64,000 nucleotides of DNA, from positions 56,527,201 through 56,591,200 of the forward strand of contig OZ020616.1 of assembly GCA_963971575.1 (NCBI GenBank), written 5' to 3'. Under the pieces are notes generated by a model. The model ran no database searches, was not told where the DNA came from, and saw only the letters and a program-made list of their open reading frames with translations. Below, piece after piece: positions 22,430 to 34,523 of this stretch (its first letter is position 1; each line of letters starts with the position of its first letter). The DNA comes from Liopterus haemorrhoidalis (Eukaryota > Arthropoda > Insecta > Coleoptera > Dytiscidae). A program made the position numbers and the translations under genes.

Positions 22430-23870
22430 AACTCTCCAAATATTTATCTAATCAAAAAAATGCATTTAAAATAAAGATTTGTTTTCTTATTCTTAACAAT
22501 ATTTGTTATATAAGTTTTTGCTGTTAAGTCAATAATAAGGAAGTAATTTAAATTTTTAATTTTGGGGGTTTTCCATAACTCTCCAAATATTTATCTAATC
22601 AAAAAAATGCATTTAAATAAAAGATTTGTCTTCTTATTCTTAGCAATATTTGTTATATAAATTTTTACTGTTAAGTCGATAATAAGGGAGTAAATTAAAT
22701 GTTTAATTTTTGGGGTTTTTTCGCCTTAACTCTCCAAATATTTTTCTAATCAAAAAAATGCATTTAAATAAAAGATTTGTCTTCTTATTCTTAGCAATAT
22801 TTGTTATATAAATTTTTACTGTTAAGTCGATAATAAGGGAGTAAATTAAATGTTTAATTTTTGGGGTTTTTTCGCCATAACTCTCCAAATATATATCTAA
22901 TCAAAAAAATGCATTTAAATAAAAAATTTGTCTTCTTATTCTTAGCAATATTTGTTATATAAATTTTTTCTGTTAAGTCGATAATAAGGGAGTAAATTAA
23001 ATGTTTAATTTTTGGGGTTTTTTCGCCATAACTCTCCAAATATTTATCTAATCAAAAAAATGCATTTAAATAAAAGATTTGTCTTCTTATTCTTAACAAT
23101 ATTTGTTATATAAATTTTTGCTGTTAAGTCAAAAATAAGGGAGTAATTTAAATTTAAATTTTTTTGGGTTTTCCCGCCATAACTCTCCAAATATTTATCT
23201 AATCAAAAAAATGCATTTAAATATAAGATTTGTTTTCTTATTCTTAACAATATTTGTTATATAAGTTTTTGCTGTTAAATCAATAATAAGGGAGTAATTT
23301 AAATTTATAATTTTTCGGGTTTTTCCGCCATAACTCTCCAAATAGTTATCCAATCAAAAAAATGCATTGAGATAAAAGATTTGTCTTCTTATTCTTAGCA
23401 ATATTTGTTATATAAATTTTTACTGTTAGTCAATATTAGTCAATAATAAGGGAGTAATTTTAATTTTTAATTTTTCGGGTTTTTCCGCCATAACTCTCCA
23501 AATAGTTATCCAATCAAAAAAATGCATTGAGATAAAAGATTTGTCTTCTTATTCTTAGCAATATTTGTTATATAAATTTTTAATGTTAGTCAATATTAGT
23601 CAACAATAAGGGAGTAATTTAAATTTTTTATTTTTCGGGTTTTTCCGCCATAACTCCCCAAATAGTTATCCAATCAAAAAAATGCATTGAGATAAAAGAT
23701 TTGTCTTTTTATTCTTAGCAATATTTGTTATATAAATTTTTACTGTTAGTCAATATTAGTCAATAATAAGGGAGTAATTTAAATTTTTAATTTTTGGGGT
23801 TAAAAATTTAAACTACTCCCTTATTATTGACTTTACAGCCAAAACTTATATAACAAATATTGTGATGTAA
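22430..23870. repeat. Tandem array of ~150-165-bp units, nine copies
   Basis: The phrase ACTCTCCAAATA followed by TAATCAAAAAAATGCATTTA recurs about every 145-152 bp near 22431, 22578, 22729, 22879, 23031, 23182 and 23333. The units near 23493 and 23653 follow at ~160 bp because they carry an extra AGTCAATATTAGTCAA duplication. From 23808 to 23870 part of the unit is present in inverted orientation, closing the array with a short palindrome. Weak frames that repeat with the same peptide are a product of the repetition. A related single unit lies near 30960-31040. Confidence 0.92.
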
Positions 23871-23879
23871 AAATATTAT

Positions 23880-25098
23880 GAAGAATATATATTTTTATAC
23901 ATATATTTTATATTGAATTTTTTGTATTTGTTCCTGACTGACGAAAAACAACATGCTGTAACTTGGTCAATAAATAAATATTATTATTATTAAATATTAT
24001 TATGTAGTCGCTAACTTATAGTCGCTGGCAACAATCTTTCTACGTGTTTGTACTCTAAAGGTACGAAGAGCCAGCGCTGATAAGCGCCAGCCAACGAGAT
24101 TTAAATATTGCTTTATTTTCAAACGTACCTAGACGCAAAGGACGCTGCATCTAGAACTAACATGTACCCACAAGCATCCTTTGTATCCGGGTACATTTGA
24201 AATTTATGCGATATTTATTCTCGCTTATTTGCGTATACCAGCGCTTGTAAGCAAGCGATTCCTTCGTGATAATATATACTTATTAAAAAGTTTCTTACGG
24301 TTACCATTTTTGGTATAAAATTTTTAGAATTCAGTCTATACTTATAACATACTTTATGATATAAATTGAGGTTAAAAAGTCCTTATACCATATCATTAGG
24401 TGTTTTAACGGTATTGGTTTGGCAATAGGGGGTATTACGTAATACGGGCGTTATGTTCGGGTACTAACACTTGCACAAAATGACTCATAACAATGAAACT
24501 AAATACGCCTTTCTCTCAGTGCGTAATTTAACTTGGATCAATAAAAATATCCTTTGTTATGTTATGTTTTTTTTAACATTACATCATAAAATAACACAAG
24601 GGAGTACATTATGTTCGTATTAGTTGTAATTAATTGTATATAGTAGGTAGGGAAAGTTTTGAAAAATTAATATCACTTTTCCGTTTGAACAATCAATGAG
24701 CTACTTACTGGCGACTAAAAAATATTATAATAAATGATTAAACTAAGACTATAGTTAAGACATCTGCGTACCGATCAATAATCAATTGAAATTAGAAATC
24801 GAATAGATATACAGTCGTTTATATTATATTTGATCAACCGGAACACTTTTCAAAGATTCTGAAATAGAAAAGATACTGCGTTAGTTAATTGTAAATAGAA
24901 TAGACGATATCCAAAGTGACGTCAGCAACACTAGCGCCCATAACGACCAGAAGACGCACCTTTTTACTTAGAAAAATCGACTTAAAATTGGTGTGCGTCT
25001 TATGGTCCGAAGGAATAGGTACGTTGTTTAAAAAGTGTGCGATGTTAGTGTGGAATCAATTCAGAGCGCATAAAACAGAATCCACCAAGAAAATATAA
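23880..25098. other. Non-genic stretch with possible pogo-like end
   Basis: 24930-25010 contains ACGACCAGAAGACGCACC and, inverted, GGTGTGCGTCTTATGGTCC, resembling the ends of pogo/Tigger relatives (compare 36735-36780). There is no transposase and the frame at 24916-25098 is not a gene. Near 24075-24100 there is a small GC-rich inverted repeat around AGCGCTGATAAGCGC. Confidence 0.45.
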
Positions 25099-25100
25099 GA

Positions 25101-26410
25101 CAAGGTGTCTCAAAAGAAATTTTATATTTAGTGGATCGATTAAAAAAAAAGTAAGCCGTATATAGAAAAAATGTTGATTAATTATTAAAATACACTTTTT
25201 GGGGATTTATTTCTTAAAAATAATATCGTTTAAATGTAGACCCTCGCGTTCTCGGCACTCATTTAATCGAACAGTAAAATTACTTATGACGTCTCGGCAG
25301 GTGGACTCAGGGATGGCTGCCATTTCGTGACGGATATTTTCTTTCAAATGCGCCAGTGAAGTCGGTTTATTGGCGTAAACTTTAGATTTAAGATAACCCC
25401 ATAGGAAAAAGTCCATAGGGGTTAAATCTGGACTGCGTGGAGGCCAATTTATGTCACCTCTCCGGGAGATCAATTTGCCTGAGAAAATTTCACGAACACG
25501 TGGCAGGGACATATTGGACGTGTGTGAAGTTGCTCCGTCCTGTTGGAACCATGTTCTTTGGTTATAGCCAGGAAAGTTTTGCAGTTCAGGTACCAAGAAG
25601 TTGTCTAACATCTCCACATAACGCTCTGAATTCACTGTAACTGCACGCCCCCTTTCGTCTTCAAAAAAGTAAGGGCCGATAATTCCTCGCGCCGACATCG
25701 CAGCCCTTACGGTCACTTTAGGCGAATGTAGGGGTTTCTGATGTTTGCGTTTCGGATTCGTTGCACTCCAGTAGCGGCAGTTCTGCTTATTTACGTGGCC
25801 ATTAAGATGAAAATGAGCTTAATCCGAAAACAAAATGTTGGCAAACGTTGAAAATCGCTCAATCACCTGATTTACGAAATTAAGCCTCTGACTGGCATCT
25901 TGGGGCTTTAATTCTTGCACCAATTGAATTTTGTAGGGGTGCAGCTTTAGGTCTTTGTGCATAATGCGATGTAATGATGATCTATGCACATTTAAAGCAC
26001 TTGCGCGCTTCCGAATTGAAAGGTTCGGGTCGTCACGAACAGACTGATTAACATTCTCCACGTTTTCTACCGTTCTTGATGACCTAGGTCGCCCGGATTT
26101 TGATTTATCCAGCGTTGTACCAGTCTCTTCAAACTTTTTAACCCAATGTCGAATGAGAGGAATGCTTGGCGCATCATTTAAGTGGCGAAAACCTCGAATA
26201 CTGCAGAATTTTCTACGCGCTACAGTCGCCGAATCACCGTTTTTGTAAAACTCTCGCACGCATAACGCGCGGTCTGCTCCTGAGAAACGCTCCATAGCGA
26301 CTTAATTCTCAAGAGCCAGGCTACCGATTGACATAACCCCCGCGCCCCTCGGATACGTTGCGTTCACGCAGTAAGCTAAATAAATATAAAATTTCTTTTG
26401 AGACACCTTG
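25101..26410 (-). mobile_element. DD41D mariner-like element, copy 1 (full length)
   Basis: Inverted ends CAAGGTGTCTCAAAAGAAAT extend about 30 bp. The right flank is TA (26411-26412), while the left flank reads GA, a mutated or shifted target site. At 1310 bp it is nearly identical to copy 2 at 37212-38517, which lies in the opposite orientation, so both moved recently on an evolutionary scale. Confidence 0.92.
25207..26295 (-). pseudogene. DD41D mariner transposase with a single nonsense codon
   Basis: It starts at 26295 (MERFSGADRALCVREFYKNG). The N-terminal half has two helix-turn-helix regions, around RHWVKKFEETG and SALNVHRSSLHRIM, with a GRPRSSR linker between them. The first catalytic motif reads FSD followed by TAA (about 25818), where copy 2 reads FSDEAH, so the enzyme is cut right after the first aspartate. 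Beyond it the frame is open: WFQQDGATSHTS carries the second D and SPDLTPMDFFLWG the third, with 41 residues between them. It ends at 25207. One stop codon appears to be the only major lesion. Confidence 0.9.
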
Positions 26411-26540
26411 TATATATGGAATAATCGATTTTGGAAACTTATTGGTCATGTAATTTAAAAAAAAATTATTTATTTGGTCTTGGCAACCATGACTATTAAC
26501 CAGGATATGTTTTTGATTTTTATTATACATTTTTAAACTT

Positions 26541-26893
26541 TAATACTAAAAATAAAACAGCCTATGTGTCAACAGATCGACTCCTATCTTATTGCATGTA
26601 ACGCTAGACCACACACTGCACAAATGACTGTGGCAAAATTAAAAGAATTGGAGTTGGAACTTCTTCATCTTCCTCCATACTCTACCAGACCTAGCCCCAC
26701 TGACTACCACTTCTTCCGCAATTTGGACAACTTTTTAATAAGAAAACAGTGTAATTCCGACAATGCTGTAAAACTGGCCTTCCAGGAATTCATTGACTCT
26801 CGTCCGCCAGTATTTTATAGAACCAGCCTGAACAACCTGCCGCTTAAATGGCAAAAGTGTATAGACAATATGGGTGCATACTTTGATGAATAA
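26541..26893 (+). pseudogene. DD34D mariner transposase C-terminal fragment
   Basis: It reads NARPHTAQMTVAKLKELEL, then LLHLPPYSTRPSPTDYHFF, LDNFLIRKQCNSDNAVKL and WQKCIDNMGAYFDE with a stop at 26893. These are the second and third catalytic motifs and the C-terminus of classical mariner transposases (SETMAR-like). The aspartate expected before NARPH is changed to C (ACNARPH), and SPDL is corrupted to STRPS, so it is inactive. The N-terminal two thirds are missing. It lies 130 bp beyond mariner copy 1 in the opposite orientation and belongs to a different family. Confidence 0.83.
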
Positions 26894-26899
26894 AATAAT

Positions 26900-27840
26900 T
26901 CCATATATTTGTAAGTTATCAACCAACTTTGCCTTTTTTTCTACAAATTTCATCCTTGACGACCTAATATGGTACAGTTTCCTAAGCTCAGACAACAATA
27001 ATTTTCCATTCCAACCATTTTTGGGTTACAATTATTTAAAATTCGACACTACCAGCATGTTGAAATCCCCCTATGTCAAATAATATGTTATACTATCTTC
27101 CTCAAATAGCAATATCGACCCTACTGTTTATATTTGCCCAAAGCTCAGTCTGACGTGTCGCTTATACACGATATATAAATAACTCGCTACGTTTGCCATT
27201 GTTTTGAGACTTTAGTTTTTTTTTGTATATTCGCGCACAGCAAACCGGTTCCAAACATATGCGGAGAAGTTTAAATGGTTTTGGTTTTGTTACGGTTACT
27301 TCGTTTACTTTAACTCAAGCTACTAATAAGGTTTTAAAAGACTTTTTTTATTGAAAGGTTGAAAACCTGAGATTAATCTTTTTTTACAAAAGTATTATTA
27401 TAGGTTGAGAAGTTATGCAATAGTTTTTTAAACATAGTCTTTAGATGAAATAAAACTGATTACTGTGGAGAAGATATGTGATGAGGATAAAATAGGATAA
27501 AATGACAAAGGATCTGGTAAGAAAAATATCACTCTGCTTCTAGCAAAGCAGTAGATGCTCAAACCAAGTACCGCGGAGCAAAAGTAGCCCGCGAATGCAA
27601 ATTTTCCATTTGTATTTATTTATTTCCAGCTTACAGGCAATGAGCCTTAAAAGATCAGTATCATACAATATACCAAATTAAATTTTACCAAGTGTTAATT
27701 AATTGGGTGAATACTATATTTTTCTCACGACCTGGTGTAAAACTGATTTATGTATCTAGTTTTTGACATATAAAGTGTCAGTTTATTTCCTAGGAATTTT
27801 TTTTGAACTTTATTCCCTCAATAAAGTGACATGTAAAAAA
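26900..27840. other. Non-genic stretch, nothing recognised
   Basis: No credible ORFs, inverted ends or tandem structure. Confidence 0.5.
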
Positions 27841-27842
27841 TT

Positions 27843-29105
27843 TATGTGAAGTGTGAATTTTCACACATTTCAGGGTTTCGCAGGTACCTATATAATAAGT
27901 GAAGGCGGCATGCTGAGTGTGTAGGACAAATTTTGCTTTGTAGTAATCACGGCAAAATGAACGATATTTTTAGAATAATTTATCGTCTGTTAAGATAAGA
28001 GCTTTAAAAACATGTTAAAATATTTTTTTGTTAATTTTAATTTGAATGTGAAGTGTGAATTTTCACACATTTCAGGGTTTCGCAGGTATTTAGTAAGTGA
28101 ATGATGATTATTTGGGATGCCAAAACAAATTTTATGTTAAAATATCTTTTTTGTTAATTTTAATTTGAATGCCTAACACCATTATTTAGGTTTCTAAATA
28201 TGTGCAGTATTTTGTTATATATAGCAAGGTTCATTAAGATTGAAAATTGCGTCTATGGCTTCCATTGGTTGTTTTAAGTCATATGCTCCACCACTCTTGT
28301 TTTGTATACATGATACATAGAATGAAAATATAATTCCAACAATTCCAATTGGTTAATAAATTTACGATCTTTAAAATTAAATGCAACATTTGCTAAAATA
28401 TATGGTAACTAGAATTTTGACAAATTAATTTAAACAAAATAAAAATTGAAAAAATAATAAAATTGTCTCTTCTACCCGGGAGCGAACTCTAGTATGCTGA
28501 GTAAGAAACGAGCAAGCTAACCATTAGACCAGGATACGCCTTCTAATATAGTATGTTACATAACAAACTTTTGTGCATCGTCAACAAAAAAACACAAAAA
28601 ATGCGTTATTTTCCGAAAACATAAACTTATCAAAAATTCCTGTTGTACTATTCCGGTTCACACAAATGTACATTACTTAGAATTTTTGCAGATTTTTAGT
28701 TTAAATCATCTGGGCTACAGGGTGTGGGACAACATTTTTTTTGCACAATTTTGGCAAAAATCCCATCTAAATAATTTATTTTGCAAAAATAAAATTTGGA
28801 TCGTTAATCCACGTACTAAGGGCTTTCATTTCATAACCTACTCAGAATTTAAAAAATATATATTTTTTTCCGACGAGCACATATTTGTTTATATTTTTAG
28901 GGGGATATGCTTTTTAAATATTTTAGTATTTTTCCTATGTGCGGGTCAAAGAGTTCTATAAGCATGCTAAATTTCAACTCTTTAGGTATAGCCGTTTGGC
29001 TACAATTTTTACCGAATATACAGACAGACAGACAGAATGAAAATACCCTCGACCCGTTTCGGTCGTCTCGGGCCATCACTTTACTCTCTAGATACGTAAA
29101 TAACT
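27843..29105 (-). repeat. Dispersed ~1-kb repeat, minus-strand copy with tRNA-like module
   Basis: Read on the minus strand it has the same landmark order as 47751-48778: GTAGCCAAACGGCTA, the CCCTAAAAATATAAACAAAT stretch, CACACCCTGTAGCCCAGATG, GGAATTTTTGATAAG, a tRNA-like module, then CAAATGTTGCATTTAATTTT. It ends in the terminal palindrome, which occurs twice (27843-27872 and 28044-28074) because the last ~200 bp are partly duplicated. Confidence 0.85.
28470..28545 (-). ncRNA. tRNA-like module (A and B boxes) inside dispersed repeat
   Basis: On the minus strand TGGTCTAATGGTTAGC resembles a tRNA D-arm/A box, and GAGTTCGCTCCCGG resembles a T-arm/B box (GGTTCGANNCC) at suitable spacing. It lies at the same place in the repeat as the modules at 48298 and 52490, but with different sequence. 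It is probably a tRNA-derived, SINE-type promoter rather than a working tRNA, since the acceptor stem does not pair convincingly by eye. Confidence 0.55.
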
Positions 29106-29109
29106 ATTA

Positions 29110-29900
29110 AGCAGGAATTACATATTTGGATTTCCTGTATCTTGTTTAGTCTAAAAATAATTGGGGACCTTAATACTCCTATTGTTATAAATTTGATAGA
29201 GTTCAAATAAAAATTAGTTACAATAATAGCTTCCTACGTGTGTCTAAAGAAATTAGCCAAATATGAACTAATCTTAACCCAGATTGATATTTGACAGTAT
29301 GACGCTCAGAGCTATAGGTCTGTCATAATAACCTACATATAAATTTCTAATTTACATACTCCCCTCCCAATAAGATTTCGTCATAACTGGTTAAGATAAA
29401 AATAATATAGGAAGTGTTATAATCTAATCCGATCGCAGATGAAAGAGATTAATTCTTATAAAATAATTCACGCGTAACATTTTTTAATTCACACTTTTAC
29501 AATAGAATAAAATGACAGATTTGAAGGTTTTGTGATATAAGGAAATTATATAAAATTCAAACCATTACGAAATATAGATTGTTTCCGATATCAATTTTAG
29601 ATTTTATAATCTCAACACAATAAACTGAGACGATATATTTTACCGATAAGGAATCAAATTTATTGAATTACTGCATTCTTGTGCAATTTTAAATAACAAA
29701 CCACTTTAAATCTATATTAATAAAACTGAAGTCTATATATGTTTTTTATTTTTTCGGCCTCTTATTTGGTTTCTACACATTTCAGTTGATTATAAGACGA
29801 TAGGTATCTGTAAATAATCCATTCTTGTCTGTCTGAGATTCACGCAAGAATGGCTGGATATAATTTCACGAAATTTGGTACGGTGATATAGTAAAGCTAG
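29110..29900. other. Non-genic stretch
   Basis: 29115-29165 (TTGTTTAGTCTAAAAATAAT) is a fragment of the repeat unit seen at 1-905. The rest is unassigned AT-rich DNA. Confidence 0.5.
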
Positions 29901-29901
29901 G

Positions 29902-30154
29902 CAGGGGCGCACACAAGGGGGGGGGGGGTTCAATGGGTCCGGACCCCCCTCGTACTGTGAGAAGTGAGGACCTTTTTTTTGCTCTTCACTTAAAACTTAG
30001 AAGCGAGGACCTTTTTTTTGCTATTTACTTAAAATTTAGAAGTGAGGACTTTTTTTTTGCTCCACTTAAAATTTAGAATTGAAATTTTGCCCTGTGTTTA
30101 TAAAAATTATATATAGTTGGACCCCCCCAAGCCAAAAATCTGTGTGCGCCCCTT
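29902..30154. mobile_element. hAT-type MITE with 8-bp duplication
   Basis: Inverted ends CAGGGGCGCACACA and its complement are flanked by AAGCTAGG (29894-29901) and AAGCCAGG (30155-30162), one mismatch. The interior has G-tracts and three copies of a ~50-bp unit with GAGGACCTTTTTTTTGCT. Pieces of the same family occur at 18.95 and 51.7 kb. Confidence 0.87.
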
Positions 30155-30227
30155 AAGCCAGGATTCAAACATAGGCCATATGACATCTCAACATTTGTAT
30201 TCTCAAAGATGTTTTAGGGTTTAAACT

Positions 30228-30704
30228 GTGAAAACTTTATTTTTGACTTTTTGTCAAAAGTATTTCAAGAAAAGAAAAGCGTATTTTAGACAAATTAAAC
30301 TGGCACCCGTTGTTCTAACAAAATGGCGAATTTTGATCAAAATTGTGTTGAATTGCAAGGAAAAAGTTCCAAATCGACTTAAATCACAACCGGCAAATAG
30401 CCCTGATTTTAATGTATTGGATCTTGGCTTTTTCAATTCTATACAATCCTTACAACATACAGCTTCACCGAATACAATCGACGAATTGATTGAATGCGTA
30501 CAAAATGCATTTAACGCATTAAACATACCCTTGATAATGTTTTTCTAACATTGCAAACTTGTCTAGAAACAACCATGTGAGCAAAATAATTCCTATAAGA
30601 TTCCGCACATTAATGAGGCAAAACTTCATCGTAAGGGACGATTAGAAACAACAATATCATGTTCCATACAAGCTGTGGAGACAGCCACGTCCTTGTTAAA
30701 TTAA
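30228..30704 (+). pseudogene. Tc1/mariner-superfamily transposase C-terminal remnant
   Basis: The + strand reads QPANSPDFNVLDLGFFNSIQ, then TASPNTIDELIECVQNAFN. After a frameshift it continues NNVFLTLQTCLETTM, then NEAKLHRKGRLETTISCS and a stop near 30704. The SPD-x-N-x-LDLGFF phrase places the third catalytic aspartate in an ITm-type DDE domain, closest to mariner-like elements of the DD39D kind. The upstream domains are missing or unrecognisable. Confidence 0.68.
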
Positions 30705-30837
30705 AACTTTTTGTATTATTCTTTGTTTTACTAGATATTTGTAACTATTTCATAAATAAAATCATTCTAATTAATTAAAATTGTAAATATATATCATATT
30801 TTCGACAAGAAAACAGTGAAAATGGATACCATATTTT

Positions 30838-31110
30838 CGGGCGGAGGGAGTATATAACAAAAATTGTTTACAATATCTTTTTTTTTTTTGTTAAAAGTAG
30901 TTTTTCACTTGGATAAATATTTGAGTTATGTGGGGACACCCTAAAACTTAACTTTTAAAATATCTGCCTCATTATTAACTTAACAGAAAAATTTATATAA
31001 CAAATATTGTTAATAATAAGAAAACAAATCTTTTTACAAACAAATTATTATAATAAAAGTTGTTAAAATTGAACATGCGATTGATTCTAATTAAAAAACT
31101 ATTTTTCTCT
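30838..31110. repeat. Relic of the 22.4-23.9 kb tandem unit
   Basis: The reverse complement of 30960-31040 shares AACAATATTTGTTATATAAA with flanking sequence of the tandem unit, including a TTAAGTTAATAATGAGG-like stretch. It is a single diverged unit rather than an array. Confidence 0.6.
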
Positions 31111-31718
31111 GTTAAATGCAGGTTTTAATTAAAGTCACTAGATTATATAAAGTAGTGACTTCTTTAGTTTGCTTAATAGGGGAACCAGTGATGCCAATCA
31201 AACCCTGGGGTCTGACGGCTTCTTCAAAGGCTTGCGCTACTTTGTATAATCCAGTGACTTTAGTTTTAATAAGATATATTTGGGGAGTTATGGAAGCGCT
31301 ACGTACAAACTTGAAATATTTGACTTGTTATGCCTTAATTTTGATGTCTGTGCCATATTTCCAAGAAGAGTTATACTAAAAATTTTATTTGCTCTCTGTA
31401 ATTATAATGTTTTTTTCGTGGTTGTTTTTATTGGTGTTTTTTAATTCCTCCTTTTCAAAATTTGACACCTTTCTCCCCCAAGGCTATCCAATTATGGGGT
31501 TTATGCTGCGTTGGTGTTTGACCTCGGTACTTAGCAGAGCCGGGCGTCGAACCAAAGACTCATTACAATACTCTGCACATCACTGCAACCATGTGGGTTC
31601 CCGAGGTCGAGGTGTGGCATATCGCCACTAAATCTGAGAACGCGGGTTCGACACCAGTAGGTGGCAGAACCCCTACTTTTTTTTGTCTTGTCTTTGTCAT
31701 TAAAATATGTAAAAAAAA
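31111..31718. other. Unassigned stretch with a tRNA-like patch
   Basis: The frame at 31116-31379 (87 residues, LTASSKACATLYNPVTLVLI) has no recognisable domain and no splice context; it may be a chance frame or a relic. A tRNA-like patch at 31588-31670 is listed separately. Confidence 0.4.
31588..31670 (+). ncRNA. tRNA-like sequence with exact B box
   Basis: GCGGGTTCGACACCAG contains an exact GGTTCGANNCC B box, and CGAGGTCGAGGTGTGGCAT upstream could be a degenerate A box. It is probably a SINE head or tRNA relic. It directly precedes a (T)n stretch and the MITE at 31721. Confidence 0.4.
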
Positions 31719-31720
31719 TA

Positions 31721-32495
31721 CGGTAACTGCAGCGAATTTCGACTACCAAATTTATTTATTTTTTAATTTACGTACTATTCAATATTTTGGTAGGAAAGTG
31801 GTCCCAATCGATACCTCATTCACTTATCTTTAGGTGCTAAATATTTTCACGATGAAACAAGCTGTTATTAAAACTTAAGTTCGACATAAAAAAAATATGA
31901 AAAAAACGTTGATTTCAAAAAAGTGATGTTAATATCGACTACCCTAAAATTTTAAGATAATCAACGTTTCTTGTCTCTTTTACATTTTATTTAGATAAAA
32001 GAATATAATAATAGAGACTTTTAGTAAGACGTGATTTTAATTGTCGTCAAATTAGGTAAGTGAAACATGCATGCATGTAATATCGACTAGTCCGTAGTAG
32101 CTTCATTCCTCTAGTCGATATTACCTGCAATCAAATCTGTTTTATTTAGCCTGTGATATTGTAACAAAATATTATGAAAATCAAATTTTACCAGTTAATA
32201 TATATGTATTTGGATCAGTTCTTATCAGTTTATCCAATGCAAAATTTTTTGTTCAACTTTCCTTTGATAAACAACTGCTAATTAAAACCAATAAAAAAAT
32301 ATTTTAACACCTAAATAATATAAATATCTACACTGTTCGACTAACGACATTCACACGTGGCTTAAAATAAAGTGAGGTTAGTTTTTCACATAAACATAGT
32401 GTTACGTTATACTACCGCTATATGGCAGCAATTATTTAGAGAAATAATGGGATAGTCGAAATTACCTGCGTAGTCGAAATTCGCTGCAGTTACCC
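31721..32495. mobile_element. TA-flanked MITE with repeated internal TCGACTA motifs
   Basis: Inverted ends CGGTAACTGCAGCGAATTTC (left) and its complement at 32471-32495 are flanked by TA on both sides. Inside, the motif GTAATATCGACTA or its complement (TAGTCGATATTAC, TAGTCGAAATTACC) occurs at about 31927, 32080, 32113, 32452 and 32470, so the end-like motif is repeated subterminally. 775 bp, no coding sequence. Confidence 0.82.
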
Positions 32496-32499
32496 TAAT

Positions 32500-33660
32500 T
32501 AAATTTGGACATATGTCATTCGTTTCCATTGTTTCACTGTTTGAATTTTAAATTTTGACATTCCAACGTGAAAAATGAAATAACCCAAACAAGGTCCCTT
32601 CTCGTGACAACCTAAAAGAACGAAATTCCAATTTAGTTCCGCCTAACCGTTTGGAACAGAGTGTATTTGTGTGTTTTTATTTTTATTTCCTTCCTTCCTG
32701 GGGGGGGGGGCTCCCTGGGTGCGTCACTGGACGAAACAAATGCATGTTTATGTTACGAGAAACTAAATTACCCTCTTAAGACATTTTCGTAATAATCAGC
32801 ACTGCAGAACCCTTCCACCTTTTGCCTTTAACTTTTCCCTAAACTATAGTCTTCTCTAAATTCTCAGAATTCTGTTATTCCACTTTACACTAACTGTGTT
32901 AATGTTATGTGTTTATAATTTTTTGCACCTAGATTTACGTCATTGTGACAGTCATCAAACGATGACAATTATTCAATTGCAAATGATTTACATGATTGCG
33001 TTCGCACGTAATACATATAGGGAAAGGTTAATAATCACGTAAACTTATAAATAGACACTACAATTCATTTGTATTGTGTTAGAACTGCAAGCAAGCACTG
33101 ACCCTGAGTGTGGGCGACGGAATTTATTAACTATAAAACGAACATTGCTTTTTAAACAACAGTCACACTGTTCCAACACCTGGGGAACTGATTTTATCGA
33201 GGTTTTAAGTAAAGCACTCGAATAGGGGAAGGCAGGAAGCCAATCTGAAGGAGAATAACTTCCCAAAAAGACTTTAACAATGAAGATAAGGGAGAGAAAA
33301 ATCAAATGGACATACTGTGACCGTAACAGAAAACCTCATAGCCCAGTTGAAAGGAATCCACAAAGATTACGACAGAGAAAGAACTGGAAATAATCGGTGT
33401 TGGCAGAAAGTGGAAGTTGAAAAAAAAAATACAAGCGAGTACAAAGGACTTTGTCCATTGGAAGGTTGACATAAGAGCCGTAACTAACTTTTCATGTGTC
33501 CTGTGCAAAATTTTAAGTTGGACCCTATTGGCACTATTCAACATTTGGTCTTATATATAAGTATCGAAAGAATTAGGCTCTGTATTGGTATCATTGTTAT
33601 TATTATTTGGGGCTTCTCAGATCCTGACAAGCGTTTACTAGTCGTAAACTTCAGTAGCCT
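32500..33660. repeat. Repeat block shared with 53.3-53.7 kb, then unassigned DNA
   Basis: 32508-32610 (GACATATGTCATTCGTTTCC onward) matches 53333-53442 in inverted orientation, and 32632-32655 (TAGTTCCGCCTAACCGTTTG) matches 53650-53675 directly. The rest, including a G-run at 32701-32710 and frames near 33045-33544, shows no recognisable domain. Confidence 0.6.
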
Positions 33661-33669
33661 TTTGAATCA

Positions 33670-34423
33670 CGTCATACTAGAGACTAGTAGAGGTAAATAC
33701 ACACGGCTGCATCCCAAACTCTGGCGATATGCATACGCGGAAATTACGCCAGATCCAGTGCCCGTACAATGCGGAGTAACCCAAGCAACACTGCTTTCTG
33801 CATCCTGCAGATCAAAGAGGTGGGAGATGATCTGCAGGCGGGAATGACTCAATTTCCCTTCGGTAGAAGGCTTGCATACTACCCAAAACACAAACTATCA
33901 GGACTACAAGATTAAATTTATACCCTGGATACAGCTTTCTAAGCTCGGACAAGAAATCCATATACTTGGACCTCTTTTTCCTCCTCCTTGAGAGAGATAT
34001 TCATCTCAGCTGGACTTAAGAATTCGATCACAAACATCTGTTTGGTCTCGATATCCAGGAGGGTTATGTCCGGCTTAGTGGCTGTCAATTACCTCGAGGT
34101 GGAGAAGGAGTAATTCCAGTAAATGCGGCAATTGGAATTTTCCACCACCGATTCTATGTCAGAAGGGACGTACGGTATAACTGGTATTTGATCAATACCG
34201 TAGGCATGTCTAAGATGATAGTAGAGTACGCGGAGAGCAGCATTATGTCGAGACAAGTAGCTCGACTGTGCAAGAGATGGACAAGCAGACAGAATGTGCA
34301 TAATGGTTTCAGGATGGTGGTGGCATAACCTACAGAGTGTGGACTCCGCCATTTGGATATGCGGGTCCTGTACGCCAAAGTATTTATAACACCATCCTGA
34401 CAAGCAAACACAAAACTTTCCAT
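33670..34423 (-). pseudogene. Non-LTR retrotransposon C-terminal fragment with zinc knuckle
   Basis: The minus strand shows a zinc-knuckle-like CRLCHHHPETIMHILSAC (C-x2-C-x8-H-x4-C), then SYLSRHNAALRVLYYHLRHA, SDIESVVENSNCRIYWNYSF, KPDITLLDIETKQMFVIE and EMNISLKEEE. The frame is broken near 34090 and again before 33891, where it resumes as LQIISHLFDLQDAESSVAWV. This matches the region after the reverse transcriptase in a family of eukaryotic non-LTR elements; VIEF together with KPD suggests a restriction-like endonuclease fold (R2-type), which is inference. The reverse transcriptase is absent. Confidence 0.72.
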
Positions 34424-34523
34424 TTCCGATCTCTTCCTTTAATATGTGACAATTCTAGACTTTTAATATGTTTTATATGGAAGAACACAGAGTTTATTAT
34501 TATTATTAATGGATATGTATGAG

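Noticed and set aside
22430..23870. CRISPR-like array
   Set aside because: Units are ~150-165 bp with no short repeat/spacer pattern, and the context is eukaryotic.
33045..33544. Possible coding frames at 33.0-33.5 kb
   Set aside because: Frames on both strands lack any recognisable motif and do not join by splice sites.
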